NCBI GenBank assembly: GCA_008802785.1
Contig: VUYT01000008.1
Span: 558,001-622,000, forward strand
DNA length: 64,000 nucleotides
DNA from: Symmetrospora coprosmae
Lineage: Eukaryota > Basidiomycota > Cystobasidiomycetes > Symmetrosporaceae
Direction of reading: 5' to 3'
The notes beneath the pieces are model-generated. The model searched no databases. It saw only the letters and a program-made list of their open reading frames with translations, and was not told where the DNA came from. Each line of letters starts with the position of its first letter. The first letter of the stretch is position 1. A program made the translations under genes and the position numbers. Shown here piece after piece: positions 1 through 10,853 of the stretch.

Positions 1-141
1 AGCCCTTGCAAATGTGGCGTCCAATCCTGCGCGCGCCGACTCTCGGTCTAGACTATGCACGCGGCCCAGATAGCGGTACACGAGCTGCAGGACGCTCGAC
101 TGAGATATGCTGATGGTGTCGTTCGGGATGTGCCTGGACAT
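1..141 (-). CDS. N-terminal part of an unidentified gene, cut by the window edge
   Basis: Reading the minus strand, an ATG at 141 opens a frame that stays open to the window edge (47 codons). It begins MSRHIPNDTISISQ and continues through a helical-looking stretch containing LQLVYRYLGRVHSLDRES. Third codon positions are G/C-rich like the neighbouring genes and the composition looks like protein. It lies divergently from the GDP-mannose pyrophosphorylase gene, with about 360 bp between the two starts, so it is probably a real first exon. I do not recognise the family from so short a piece. It could also be a chance open frame. Confidence 0.4.
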   Translation of the reverse strand, partial: MSRHIPNDTISISQSSVLQLVYRYLGRVHSLDRESARAGLDATFARA

Positions 142-500
142 ACAAGGATCGCATCGTTAGGGAGTTGGGCCGTGCGCCAGACGGATTAGGCAGGAGGAAG
201 TAGCGGTTTGCAGAGAGCAAACGTTAGTATGCTGGTCATTGGCACGTCTGTCAGTGGGACTCTGTTGTGTTGGTATCACTTCTGTATCGTGTGCGTGTTG
301 ACGTGCAGCCCTGTGCGCCTCTGCTGGTGGGTGCGGTGCCGCCCTCTCGCTCGCTGTGCCCCTTGCCCTCGCTGCCCTTGCCCTTGCCCTGGCCGCCTGC
401 CTTTCCTCCCTTCGACCCATCCTCATCCATCCCAGCTTAGCTTGAACGCCAGTAGCTCTTCCACGCTCTCCATCTTCACCACCAACTCCTCACCACCACC
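142..500. promoter_or_regulatory. Divergent intergenic region upstream of GDP-mannose pyrophosphorylase
   Basis: This stretch separates the left-edge minus-strand gene from the start codon at 501. The last 150 bases are pyrimidine-rich (CCCTTGCCC and CTCCATC runs, then CACCACCACC just before ATG), typical of a 5' leader for a highly expressed fungal gene. I see no clear TATA box and no other gene. Confidence 0.45.
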
Positions 501-2512
501 ATGAAGGCTTTGATTCTTGTCGGAGGTGAGTGTGTCCTCCCCTGGCTCGCCTCTGTGTGTGCCTGGACGCGCGCAGGCTGACCGGGCATGATTCGCGGTC
601 GCGCGCTCTGAATTGGACAGGCTTCGGCACTCGGTAGGCTTGCCCGGACAGCTGCAGACGATGCACATGCATGAGCTGAACTATCACTCGACTATCGCAG
701 TCTTCGCCCGCTCACCCTGACGCTGCCGAAGCCGCTCGTCCAGTTCTGCAACAAGGTGCGGCCAGCGCGCGTCGAGCCAACAGGAGCGAGAACGTGTCGG
801 AGGGGATCAACTGACGCGCTGCAATTGTCGTATCCACTGCAGCCCATGATCCTGCACCAGATCGAGGCCCTCGTCAAGGTCAGCCTGCTTCGCGTCTTGC
901 TGTCGTGTCTGGTCTGTGTTGCTGCTGCACCTGCCCTCCTCCGCCCCCGTTGGTCGCGCTGCTGCGGCCTTGCCCGCTTCGGCCCCGGCACGCAACGCAA
1001 ATCTCCCAAAGGCGACCAGAGCGCGGGGTGTGGGAGGGGAGCAGATAGGGCGCAGACAGCCAACCCTTGCAGCAATACGGCACTGCCTACAATGCCATGC
1101 CATGCTCACACCCATATCCTGATTCCTGCAGGCCGGCGTCAAGGACATTGTCCTGGCCGTCAACTACCGTCCAGAGGTCATGGTCGCACTCCTCAGCAAG
1201 TGCGAGGAGCAGTACGGCATCAAGATCACCTTCAGCGTAGAGTCAGAGCCGCTAGGAACTGGTGCGCAACTCTCCTTGCTTTCTCTCGTAGCATGCTGGC
1301 TGAGCTGATGCCCACTTCGCCTCGCCTATCTCGACCACCCGCTCGCACCCACTCGACCCACCGACGATCCCATTCTCGGTCAATTCATCCAAAACCTGTG
1401 TCTGACAACGCTTCAACGCCATGTCGATGCTGCACCACAGCTGGACCGCTTGCGCTTGCCCGCGAAGTGCTGGCCAAGGACGACTCGCCCTTCTTTGTCC
1501 TCAACTCGGATGTCATCTGCTCGTACCCCTTCGAGGAGCTGCGCGACTTCCACACGGCCCACGGCGGCGAGGGAACCCTCCTCGTCACCAAGGTCGACGA
1601 GCCGAGCAAGTACGGTGTCGTCGTCTCGATGCCAAACTCGAGCGCCATCGACAGGTTTGTCGAGAAGCCCGTCGAGTTTGTCGGGAACCGCATCAATGCC
1701 GGTATCTACATCTTCAACCCTTCGGTCCTCGACCGCATTGAGGTGAGACTGGGCCATGCTCATTTGACGGTCCACGCAGCGCCCTGATGCCAGACTGTGT
1801 CCGACCCTCCCACCCACAGCTCAAGCCCACATCCATCGAGAAGGAGACGTTCCCAGAGATGGCCGGCGAGCGCCAGCTGCACTGGATGGACCTCCCTGGC
1901 TTCTGGATGGATGTCGGACAGCCAAAGGACTTCATCACGGGAACCTGCCTCTACCTCTCGTACCTCTCTGCGCAAAAGAGCAAGCAGGTCGTCGACCCCA
2001 GCCAGAACCCTTGGGTCCACGGCGGGAACGTCATGGTCGACCCGGTGCGTCGCTTCTCTAGCTCTGCACCACAGACTGGGCTTGTTCATACAGGGAAAGG
2101 CTGACCTATCCGCCTGTGTACCTCCGCAGACCGCGCAAATCGACCCGTCAGCCGTCATCGGACCCAACGTCGTCATTGGTCCCCGATGCGTCATTGGCAA
2201 GGGTGTCCGCCTTCAGCGATGCGTCATCATGGAGGGCGCTCGCGTCAAGGACCACTCGTGGGTCCACTCGTCGATTGTCGGATGGAACTCGACTGTCGGC
2301 CGATGGGTCCGCCTCGAGAACATTTCCGTTCTCGGTGACGATGGTGAGTGCCAGGCTGCTTCTCACTGCGCGCCCACGTCTACCTGTGCGGTCACTGACA
2401 CGCATGCTCGCACACAGTCTCGATCAAGGACGAGCTCCTCGTCAACGGTGCTTCTGTCCTTCCCCACAAGAGCATCAGCAGCTCCATCCTCACTCCGTCC
2501 ATCGTCATGTAG
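501..2512 (+). CDS. MPG1: Mannose-1-phosphate guanylyltransferase (GDP-mannose pyrophosphorylase)
   Basis: It makes GDP-mannose from mannose-1-phosphate and GTP in the cytosol, feeding N- and O-glycosylation, GPI anchors and wall mannans. Nine exons fit: 501-525, 621-633, 701-755, 843-878, 1132-1261, 1441-1742, 1820-2044, 2130-2343, 2418-2512. Together they give 364 residues, the usual family length. The N-terminal nucleotidyltransferase signature [17 protein letters not shown] is assembled across exons 1-3. [11 protein letters not shown] and [13 protein letters not shown] follow, then [21 protein letters not shown]. The C-terminus is a left-handed beta-helix of hexapeptide repeats ([20 protein letters not shown]) ending in [10 protein letters not shown]. 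Exon 2 is only 13 nt yet encodes part of the GTP-binding loop. The start is fixed by the conserved MKALILVGG opening. Orthologues are yeast PSA1/VIG9 and filamentous-fungal mpg1. Confidence 0.95.
621..633 (+). other. MPG1: 13-nt micro-exon (exon 2) of MPG1
   Basis: Flanked by GGACAG on the left and GTAGGC on the right, these 13 bases supply the residues FGT plus parts of two codons. They join exon 1 (MKALILVG) to exon 3 (LRPLTL). Leaving them out would shift the frame and remove part of the universally conserved nucleotide-binding loop. Confidence 0.85.
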
Positions 2513-3760
2513 ATGCGGTTTCCTGCATCGCATTCGCTTGGCCGGAGATCGCACGCAGCAGGTCGATCTCCACCCTTTCCGTCCTGCTGCGTCCCCTGAA
2601 CAAGCCTTCTTCTCGAGTCATTCGCGCCCCTTTTGGCGCATCGCAAACCTTCTTCAGCCTTCTCGTACCTCTCGGTGGCATCAATCCCGTATCATAGCTC
2701 GAGCTGCATGGCACCTCACCCACCGCATTCAGTGGTCTGGTCGCCCTCATGTAACGGGCTCGGGCACTATGCTTCTCGAGACGTAGAAGCCCTCACACCC
2801 TTTTCGTTCCCCCTTGAAAAAGAGAAATACCTTAGACGTACATACAGAACCCCCTTGTCGTTTCGTCAATGCCACAGAGTGTGTCGCTGTGCCTGGTTGA
2901 ATTCGCCAGGAGACGCATCGGTGTTATTGCTTCGGTTTGGAAGAGCCACCTAGCCCAGCCAGGCAAGGCCAGGCAAGGCCAGGTCGCGGTTCAGTCTCGT
3001 CCAACCGCACACTGCGATGGCAGCCAACACAGGTCAGCGCTGAGCGGCGCTGATAACACAAGCAAGCCCGCGGACGACGCGTCGCCATACTTGTGCCGAT
3101 GCTTTGGCGCTCCATATCGTTGGACGCCGTCTGCATGGCTGCCTGCGACATGCTAGATGGGCTCTAGCGGCCAGCCGACCCGCAGCTCGTCGCCGTCTAT
3201 AGGCGCCCTCGCACGCAGACCACCGCCGTGACTCGCACTTCGCCCCTTGCTGAACAGCTCTGGTCTCTGCGCTGACCGCGTGCGCTCTCCTTCTGGCTGA
3301 AGCCACGCCATGTCGCCTTTTCTTGCGCGCTTTCGGATCAGCTCGCCCGCCCGGAACCGCCGCGGCGCTCATTATTCGACTTGCACTTCTGAACTCGATG
3401 GCGGCACACCAGGTCAGAGAATTGCAGGACATGTGCGCTGAGTACAATGATCCACAACAGCAGCATCGTCACATGCGCTATGCCTACTGGCTTGACCTCC
3501 GTCAGCACACGCGTAGAGCCGACAACCCTGCCGGTACCGATGGCCAACCCTCTCGGTCACGAGCCATACGCATGACTGGGAACAGCGGGATTGACAGTGC
3601 CGGGAGCTTACATACGCGTTCGCGCGCTGATCAACAGCCGCCAATCCTCAAAGAATGCCCATATCCCTCCGTTTGTTGTCTCCTCTAACTTTTACAGACG
3701 TGCTTTCACGCCAGGCCAGGCCATGATTACCTTGCAGTTGTACGACACGACACGGAAACA
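2513..3760. other. Intergenic region, no gene recognised
   Basis: About 1.25 kb between the end of MPG1 and the flavoprotein start. Open frames here (for example minus strand 3034-3447) are rich in Arg/Ala/Ser with no domain pattern, and no splice-linked chain of frames stands out. A short direct repeat of the unit GCCAGGCAAG lies near 2959-2982. The first 200-300 bases are probably the MPG1 3' UTR, and the last few hundred the promoter of the next gene. Confidence 0.5.
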
Positions 3761-5057
3761 ATGACCATGTACGACGTCCTGGTGCTCGGCGGCGGGCCTG
3801 CAGGTCTGCAGGCTGCCCTGTCTATATCGAGGCACTTCCGCACCGTAGCCCTGATCTATGCGGACCCAGCGACGATGCCATTCCGCAACGCTGCGGCATC
3901 CCACATGCACAACGTGCTGGGGTACGACCACACCCCACCGGAGGAGTACCGTGCGGCCGCGCGCGCACAGCTGGTGGACAGGTACAGCCAGACGCTGCGC
4001 GTCTTTGGGCAGAATAGGATCGTGGCCGCGAGCAAAGTCGACAGGCTGCACGAGAGCTCGCAGCTCCAGCTGCCGACCGCCTTTCAGGTCCAGGATGAGT
4101 ATGGACAGACGTGGCTCGGTAGAAAGCTGGTGCTCGCCACGGGCTGTCAGGACAGGCTGCCTGAATATATCGTGGGTTTCAACGAGGCGTGGGGTAAGGC
4201 AATGTGAGTATGACGGCGGTGGTGATAGGTGCGGGCCCCGGCGATGCTGCTCTAGCTAGCGGTGGAGCCGCTGCCTGCTTGTTCCCTATGCGGCTGACCA
4301 CCAAGCACGCTTTCAATCGCCCCGCAGATATCACTGCCTCTTCTGCCATGGGTTCGAGGAGCGGGGCGCCGCACGGAATGGGTCATTGATCACCGTGCAC
4401 GAGTCAGCGACCATCCCTCCCGTCGTCCACACCCTGGCAATGGCGCTCCGCTTCGCTCGGCACCATACCCTCTTCACGAATGGCGCGCCGCCCAACTTCC
4501 TCGCTGAGCTCGCCGCCCAGCCAGACGTCGCGCACATGCTGACGACGGGCAAGACGCGCATCGACAACCGGAAGATTGCCGCATTCCGCCTGATGGAAGG
4601 CGAGAAGGTCACGAAGGACGATGACGGGCACGAGCTCGAGATCACATTTGACGATGGCGACCATGGCGGCGATGCGAGTCATGCGACGGTCGTCAAGTTC
4701 CTCTCGTACCTCGCCACGCCCGTCCTCTCGCCCACCTCGCAGATGCTCGCCGCCGCACTCGGTGTGAAAGTCTCGGCCAAGCAGGACGCTATGCTCGTCA
4801 GGGATTTCCTGTGCGAAACGTCATGCCCGGGCGTCTTTGCCGCTGGGGATGTCGGCGGTCCGGCCAAAGCCGTCGTCAATGGTCTCTTGCAGGGCGCAGG
4901 GGCCGGCGCGGGGGCATGCATGCAGCTGGCCCTTGAGGACGTCCGGCTGCAGCGCATGTCGGCGCCAGACGTGCTCTCTTCGGAGGCACTCGGCATTACT
5001 GGTGCAGGAGCTCGCCTCGAGACGGCTCCAGCAACTGGAGAGCAAAGCCGGGCGTGA
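3761..5057 (+). CDS. Thioredoxin-reductase-like FAD-dependent oxidoreductase (GliT-like family)
   Basis: Two exons, 3761-4203 and 4328-5057, encode 390 residues. The N-terminus has the FAD-binding Rossmann motif VLVLGGGPAGLQAAL (residues about 6-20). The redox motif is YHCLFCHGFEE around residue 150, so the CxxC pair is CLFC, created across the splice junction. A second nucleotide-binding segment follows. The C-terminal FAD motif is GVFAAGDVGGPAKAVVNGLLQGAGAGA. This layout matches the fungal thioredoxin-reductase-like class, which includes dithiol oxidases of epidithiodiketopiperazine clusters and many stand-alone reductases. No biosynthetic genes lie beside it, so a general disulfide oxidoreductase role is likelier than toxin synthesis. 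The acidic segment KVTKDDDGHELEITFDDGD is longer than usual. A second in-frame ATG at 3767 is a possible start. Confidence 0.85.
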
Positions 5058-5368
5058 ACGAACTCGGGATGTTTGCGGGCCTCGAAAGGAGCAGGCCATG
5101 CTTGTTTGGTCTTGTCTCTAACTGTTGTACAACAACGCTACTTCGTATTGGTAGTAGAGAAGCAAGTGCAACCCGTGTATGTTTGAATTTGCTGGTGCGC
5201 TTGGCGCCTGGCGCTCGCGAGCTCGCCGCCCCGCCTCCTTGCAAACGCTTACCCGACGGGTAAGCCATCCTTTTCTCTCTTGGCTTGCCCGACGGGTGAG
5301 CCATCCTTTTCTTTCTCTCCCTCCCTCTCCCTTCGACTCGGTCGACTCTATGTGGCGCCACTGCGCAC
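5058..5368. other. Convergent 3' intergenic region with a direct repeat
   Basis: This is the shared 3' flank of two converging genes. It contains two near-identical copies of a 33-bp unit (5247-5279 and 5283-5315) sharing the core CCCGACGGGT(A/G)AGCCATCC. Pyrimidine-rich sequence follows. No coding potential is evident. Confidence 0.6.
5247..5315. repeat. Tandem direct repeat, 2 x 33 bp
   Basis: Copy 1 at 5247-5279 and copy 2 at 5283-5315 differ at only a few positions. Each includes an imperfect palindrome around CCCGACGGGT, so each could fold a small hairpin near the 3' ends of the two converging transcripts. Confidence 0.75.
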
Positions 5369-6632
5369 CTACTCGACCACCTCGAATTCCTTCGTGTCGT
5401 CGACTAGCTCACCTGCTGCACTGGGATCCAGCGTCTCCCTGAATGTGATGCTGTCCTTGCCGACGATGACCGTCTCGCTGGGGACGTCGCTGACCTCTTT
5501 AAGCGTGCTGTTGGCCTTCCCTCCAGGCCTCCTCCAGTCGTCCGTGATCCACGCGAGGATGTAAGCGACCGCGGCCGCCTTGAACCCGTTCTCGATGCCG
5601 ATGGTGGACGCCGCCTCGAACTTGACGGGGAGGATGTTGTAGACGGTGAGCGCGTTGCTGGGCGCGACGAGGGCGAAGAGCAGGGCTGCGAGCCCTGCAG
5701 GCGCCTTTTGCGGGAGGTAGACGAGGGCGAGGGCGGCAATGCCGAGGGAGAGCGGGATGGCGTGGACGAGGTGCGCGGGCATGGTGAGTGGCTGCATGGC
5801 CGAGCGCAGGATGGGGACCGCGATGGTCGGGTGCGCCATGGCCTCTGCGGCTGCAGGTTTGAGGGCAGAGAGGTAGGCGGGGATGTGCGTCTCTACGACG
5901 TCCCGGCGGATGAGCTCGGTCAGGTACGCGCGCTCGGCAATGTACGAGTAGAGCGCGTTGGCTAGCGTCGCGGTGCCCACGGCGTAGAAGGCCATCTCGA
6001 GCTTGGAGCGCTCGGCGGGCGACGAGCGGAGGCGGGCAACGTCGAGGTTGATGAGCGAGTCCGGGCCATGGCCTGGCGGGGCGCGGAAGAAGGACGTGCG
6101 CTTTGGCTCGACCTGGCTGATGATCCACATTGCGACGGCGGACGCGAATACGTCCGTGACGAGGAGCTGGGAGAGCGTCTTGTAGCTGAGCAGGAAGTGG
6201 TGCGAGAGGAGCAGGTACAGCGGCACGCGCGAGACGAGCGACAGGAGCATCCCTAGCAAAGGTGCGTCCGCCCGAGCGCGGTGCCCGCCCGCTTCACGGC
6301 GCCAGACGTAGATTGCGGCGACGAGGTCGATGAGGCGGACGCCGAGGATGTAGCCGTAGCTGATGTCGCTGCGCTCGAGGGGTGCGAGGTTCTGCGTTTC
6401 CACGGTGCAAGATCAGTAGGGGGAGCCACGCACATGGGCAGGAGCTGCGCAGGAATGCCGGCAGGACAGGATACAAGGGTGCACACACCTCTCGCAGGTC
6501 ATCCCCAAAGACGTAGCTGGATGTGATGCAGAAGGAGCGCAGCCAGCTCTGGACGAAGAAGGCCGTCCCCAGTGCGACCCAGTGCCTGGCTGTTGGGTGG
6601 AGACGGTCGAGCTGGAGTCGGAGCGAGTCCAT
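5369..6632 (-). CDS. Multi-pass membrane protein of unknown function
   Basis: Two exons on the minus strand, 6632-6489 and 6391-5369, joined by a 97-nt intron, give 388 residues. The N-terminus (MDSLRLQLDRLHPTARHW) leads into several hydrophobic segments: WVALGTAFFVQSWL, GYILGVRLIDLVAAIYVW, PLLGMLLSLVSRVPLYLLL, LLVTDVFASAVAMWII, IPLSLGIAALALVYL, GLAALLFALVAPSNALTVY and AAAVAYILAWI. That makes about six to eight predicted membrane spans. The C-terminal tail is hydrophilic and acidic (LVDDTKEFEVVE), so it probably faces the cytosol. I see no transporter or enzyme motif and cannot name the family. The start is well supported, because the first exon encodes a plausible cytosolic lead and first membrane helix. 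Confidence 0.75.
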
Positions 6633-7528
6633 GATATCGACGTGTGACTGCTACGCTGTTCCGAGTTGCGCTCTGACGGTGTTGACGGTGCTCTGTGTGT
6701 ATGTATGTATTGATGGTTGCTGTGGACGTGGATGGATGGATGGATGGAGGGAGGGAGGAAACGCGGAATCCCGTGCCGCATCCCATCCAGTGTAGCATAG
6801 CAGGCAGAGATGGTAGACCCAATCGAGGGGGCCGACGTCATCGGAGGGTGTCTCTCAGTCCAAGCCCATGGCCACGTCTTGCATCTTGACGGAGCAGTTG
6901 AGCATGCATGTGTCCTGCAGCTCCAGTGAGTACTGGGTGCAATATATAGTCGCCATGTTGCGGCGCGGTCTAGGTTACCGGACGAGACGAGAGCGGGTCC
7001 GACTTCAACATACCGTATGCCCCTGTATGCATATGATAGCTGCATAGCAACCCTATATTGTATGGTCATGCGCTCCTTTATTACGCAGTGGTCTGGCCCT
7101 CTCCCATGGTTTGACTGACCCCAGCCAGCTCAGCGCGTCGACGTCCCCGCGTCGAGGAGCGAGGGGATGTCACTGGATCCGAGCCAGAGTTCATTGGGGA
7201 CCCACTGGTACACACCATCACCTGCAGATCTGCGTGTGTAATGCACACAGACATGCAGTCCATGACACAAGGATGGATGCATGCATGTGGGCGGGGGAAG
7301 CCTCTGACGGCACAGAGTATCCGTATAACTGTACCCGTCCGCATGTCCTCCTTCCTCCCTCCCCCCGAGACTGCAGCGAGAGCTAAATCCGGGTACAGCG
7401 TACTCGTAGGGACAACGGCCACAGCCGCAGCTCTACCTTCTGCCTAAATACTGCATGTCCATAGACATTTGCTTGATTGGCACTCCCACGACGACCACTA
7501 CTATCCGTCCTGTCTTGTCTTGTCCAGC
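6633..7528. other. Intergenic region between divergent genes, with microsatellites
   Basis: About 0.9 kb without a convincing gene. It carries a (GTAT)n/(GATG)n microsatellite with GGGA repeats around 6697-6762 and purine/pyrimidine tracts. It should contain the promoters of the membrane protein (minus) and the Ser/Pro-rich protein (plus). Open frames such as minus 7081-7422 have no domain pattern. Confidence 0.5.
6697..6763. repeat. Tetranucleotide microsatellite (GTAT)n then (GATG)n/(GGGA)n
   Basis: The run reads TGTATGTATGTAT, then GATGGATGGATGGATGG, then GAGGGAGGGAGG. It lies upstream of the membrane protein gene, in its promoter or leader. Confidence 0.8.
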
Positions 7529-9518
7529 ATGGATGCACCCTCGTCGTCCACCTCTGCCCTTGATGCCGTCAGCAACCCCGGCCCGGGAAGGACCACAGTG
7601 CATGCTGGATCCGATAGTGAAGCTGCAGCTCCATCTGCACAGATGACCTCAGCATCGCCTGCACGCTCGTCGCATGCCACTGCACCTTCGCCTGTGGGTC
7701 ATGCAGCGGGTGCTGCTCCTCCCCGGCAGACCGTCCTGCACGGCGACCCGTCCGAGGCGGGTGGGATACACACGCCAAGCAGCAGAGGCAGCATCCTCCT
7801 CCCTCCTCCAGCTGCCCTGTCTCCCGCTCCATCTCCTGCCACACGAAGCGGCCATCAGACGCCCACAAAGGCATCCTCGTCATCCTCGTCCGACCTCCTG
7901 CTCGGTCTCACCGCACCGGCCTCGCCAGTTCCCGAGCAGAATAGCTCGCACTCGCACTCGCCTCTCCAGTCCAGGTCCGCCTCGCCCGTCGCGGCAGTCA
8001 GGCGCAGGAGGCTGTCTTCCAGGGCAGCATCGCCCCAGCCCGTCACTCGGCCGACGTCCCTCTACGCTGCGTCTCCACGCCCGGACCTCTCCACAGCCTC
8101 GGCAATCTCCCCAGCCGCCGCCCTGAACGAGGGCGCCCTGTTTGAGAGAGACGTTGAGCACACCCAGGAGCATCTTCTGTGTGAGTGCTGGCCCACATCT
8201 CGCCTGTCGCAGCCGCCTGCAGTCGCCCTGCTGCGTGCGGCCCTGAGACACCCGAACACGCGCATTGGTCTGACACGTCGTCCACTCGCACGCAGCCGGA
8301 AGCGAGGCCATTGACCTCGCAGCCGCGCCGGTCCTCTCCGAGGTTGCCACGGCGGTCCACGACGATGTCCCCATCGACACGTCGGCCGCTATCGCCTCTG
8401 GCCTTAGCCTCGGCCTGGGTATCGCCGGGAGCGATCCTTCTGCTGCTCCTCCCTCCGCAAGCATCGCCTCGGCGCTCGAGTCGGTTTTTGCTCATTCGCG
8501 CGCTCAGCCTCCGCCGTCTTCAATCACGTCCCCTTCTCCGCTCGCATCGGGCACACCGGCAGCTGCAGCCAATCCTGGATCAGCGAGCCTCTTCACCCCC
8601 GAGCGCATGCGCCGCTCCGCTTCATCCACAAGCGGGATGACGGCCCCACAGAGCGACCTGTCGCCCCCTCCCAGCCTGAGCCTCTCCCCCTCGGCAGCTG
8701 GGAGCCCCGTCAGCTCTACCCCAGGCTCGCCTGTCACGTCCATGCACGGCGTTCACCATCATGCCCAGTCGCACCCGATCGATCGGGTGGTCAAGGAGCA
8801 CTCCGCCGAGGACAGCGTCATCAAGCGTCGACTCAGCTTTGTCAGGTAAGCGCTCGTGCCTCCCGAGGAGGGAGTTCAGGGATGCTGCTGATCCTGCCTC
8901 GATGCCTTATAAAGCTACGCCGACATCATCAACGCAGAACGGGCAGCAGGCACGGACGCCCACTCGGCCCTCTCGTTGCCTGGGCCGGGTGCAGGTGCTT
9001 CCGCAGCAACAGGAACCGACTCGCCGCCCGTGGTGCTGCGTGCCCTACCAGCTGGATCTGCACTGGCGGGGCTCCCTAACCCGTCAAGATCGTCTGGGTC
9101 TAATCCCACAACTGTCTCGGACGCCACGTCCGGCGCTTTCACTCCTTCCGACGAGGCCCTGTCCTCCGCACCTCTGCGGCAGCACGCCCACTCCCAGCGT
9201 CCGAAGTCGCCCTCGCCGCTCGGAGAGTTCGGCAAGCTGGGCTCGACAGAGACGGTCACTCAGGCACGCCTCGCCGCTGCCGCTGCCGCTGCCGCTGCTG
9301 CCGGCGGGTCGGAGGGCAGCGCTCACTACAGTGTGGGTGACGAGGTCGATAGACAGACCCAGACAGAGCAGACGAGACAAGGAGCAGCGCCACCCAAATC
9401 TGCGTGGGACCTGTTTGGCATCAGTGCCGCGCTGGGAAGTGCAGCGGGCGCGATTAGCGGGATTGTAGGGGGCGGGCTTGACACGCCCGTCGACGAGAAG
9501 GAGCAGAGGCCAGAGTAG
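7529..9518 (+). CDS. Ser/Pro/Ala-rich low-complexity protein with a conserved-looking core motif
   Basis: Three exons, 7529-8180, 8296-8845 and 8915-9518, give 601 residues. The first 210 residues are disordered and rich in SP dipeptides (SPARSSH, ASPVAAVRRRRLSS), which could be proline-directed kinase sites. After the first intron comes a more ordered block (GSEAIDLAAAPVLSEV, DTSAAIASGLSLGLGIAG). Around residues 385-410 lies HPIDRVVKEHSAEDSV followed by KRRLSFVSYADIINAE, formed across the second intron. This RRLSFxSYxDxxxxE block looks like the conserved signature of a fungal family whose name I cannot recall. The C-terminus has a poly-Ala stretch (residues about 520) and the glycine-rich SAAGAISGIVGGGLDTP. 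Function is unknown. A signalling or regulatory role is plausible but only inferred from the disorder and SP content. Confidence 0.75.
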
Positions 9519-10306
9519 GCTGGCTCGAAGACACTCGACGAAGAGTCAGGAAACGTACGATGAGAGACGGCTATACGAATATTCAAGAAAACGGAGCGCC
9601 AGGCTGCGCAAATGCTCACGACATGCCATTGAAAGACGAGCGGGGATCAAAACGCAAATGAACGCGAACGGCTCGAAGACAGGAAACGATGGATAGTTTG
9701 CGGGCGAGAGGGGTTCCTACGGGGATTGGAGCAAATTGGGGCGACAGATACAGGTCATTATGGTCTTCAATATCGCAAACTGCGACGAGCTTAGCAGGCA
9801 TTTGACCGATCCGATTTAGGAGAGTTGGGGGTCTGCCGGAAAGCAATCGGCTACCGCTCATCGGAACCCGAAGCATGTATCGTTACGTTCTGTGGGAAGA
9901 CGGCTCTGTAGTCGCAGAAGTCGTCCAAGAATGCGCAGAGTACCACGGACGACAAGATGTCCCAGGCGGCCCTGCATCTGGGACCCGGACTCCTCCGCTG
10001 GACGACGATAGCACAATCGCCTCTCCTGATGGTGGAATTGTCATAATGGTTGCGTCTCGTCTCGTCTCCCTCCCTTTTTCAGCATAGCACGGTGACCTGC
10101 CTCAGGCTGCAGCCACTGCCACCCGCGAAGACTGGAGACCATGACGACCTCGGGCGCCCGGGCCACCCTCCTGACCCTGCAATTCGCTGCCGCGGTCGTT
10201 GCCGTCATCTGCCTACACGGACCAAGGGTCGACTGCAAGGCCGCATCGATGTCGTCGTGCGTGCCGGACTAGCCCTCATTTGTGCCGGTGGTGCTTGGCC
10301 GACCCG
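9519..10306. other. Intergenic region, nothing recognised
   Basis: About 0.8 kb between the 3' ends of two converging genes. Short frames exist on both strands, but none is joined by good splice sites into a protein-like chain. Confidence 0.4.
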
Positions 10307-10853
10307 TCACTTCAGGCTCAGTGTAGATGACAATGATGTGCCATTGTTCCCGGTAGGCTGTGTAGGCTCGACAGTCACGGTCGAGGTGGGCTCGAAGGTC
10401 GGGCGGGTGCTGAGCGTGCTCGTCCCGAAGGCAGAGGAAGATCCGTGTCCTGCGGTGACTGTAGCAGCAGAGGAGCTTGACCCAGAGAAGGCCGAGGACG
10501 GCTTTCTGCCGGCTGTACGGAGTCGATTCTAAGGCCGAGCTTGACGATCCACCCGTGAGGACCGACGAGACGACAGAAGAGACCTCCGAGTCGATGGATG
10601 AGACGATCGATGAGATGGGGTCAAGTAAGCCCGAGCTCGAGCTCGAGATCGAGATCGATGCGGGCTCTGACGAGCTGCCCGACGCTGCCGATGAGCTGAT
10701 CCGTTCGAGAGGCAGTCGCGTGGTCGTGCCGGCAGCACTGCCGCTCTCGCTCGTCGGCAGAGATGAGGACGAGGGGAAGTCGACGATGTTGAACGTGACG
10801 GCCGTCGGTGCCGTTGAGGAGGCAGACGATGTGCTGTCGAGGACATTCGACAT
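10307..10853 (-). CDS. Probable Ser/Thr-rich gene fragment (surface-protein-like composition)
   Basis: Two minus-strand exons, 10853-10553 and 10458-10307, join in frame through a 94-nt intron to give about 150 residues. Exon 1 is serine-rich (ISSSAASGSSSEPASISIS, ISSIVSSIDSEVSSVVSS). Exon 2 switches to a Thr/Pro/Ser stretch (GTSTLSTRPTFEPTSTVTVE, GNNGTSLSSTLSLK) typical of O-glycosylated fungal surface proteins. No signal peptide is visible from the ATG at 10853 and no GPI signal at the end, so an upstream exon may be missing. The opposite strand over the same stretch reads as an Asp/Glu-rich open frame. I judge that the shadow, because the composition change across the intron makes sense only on the minus strand. 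Confidence 0.4.
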
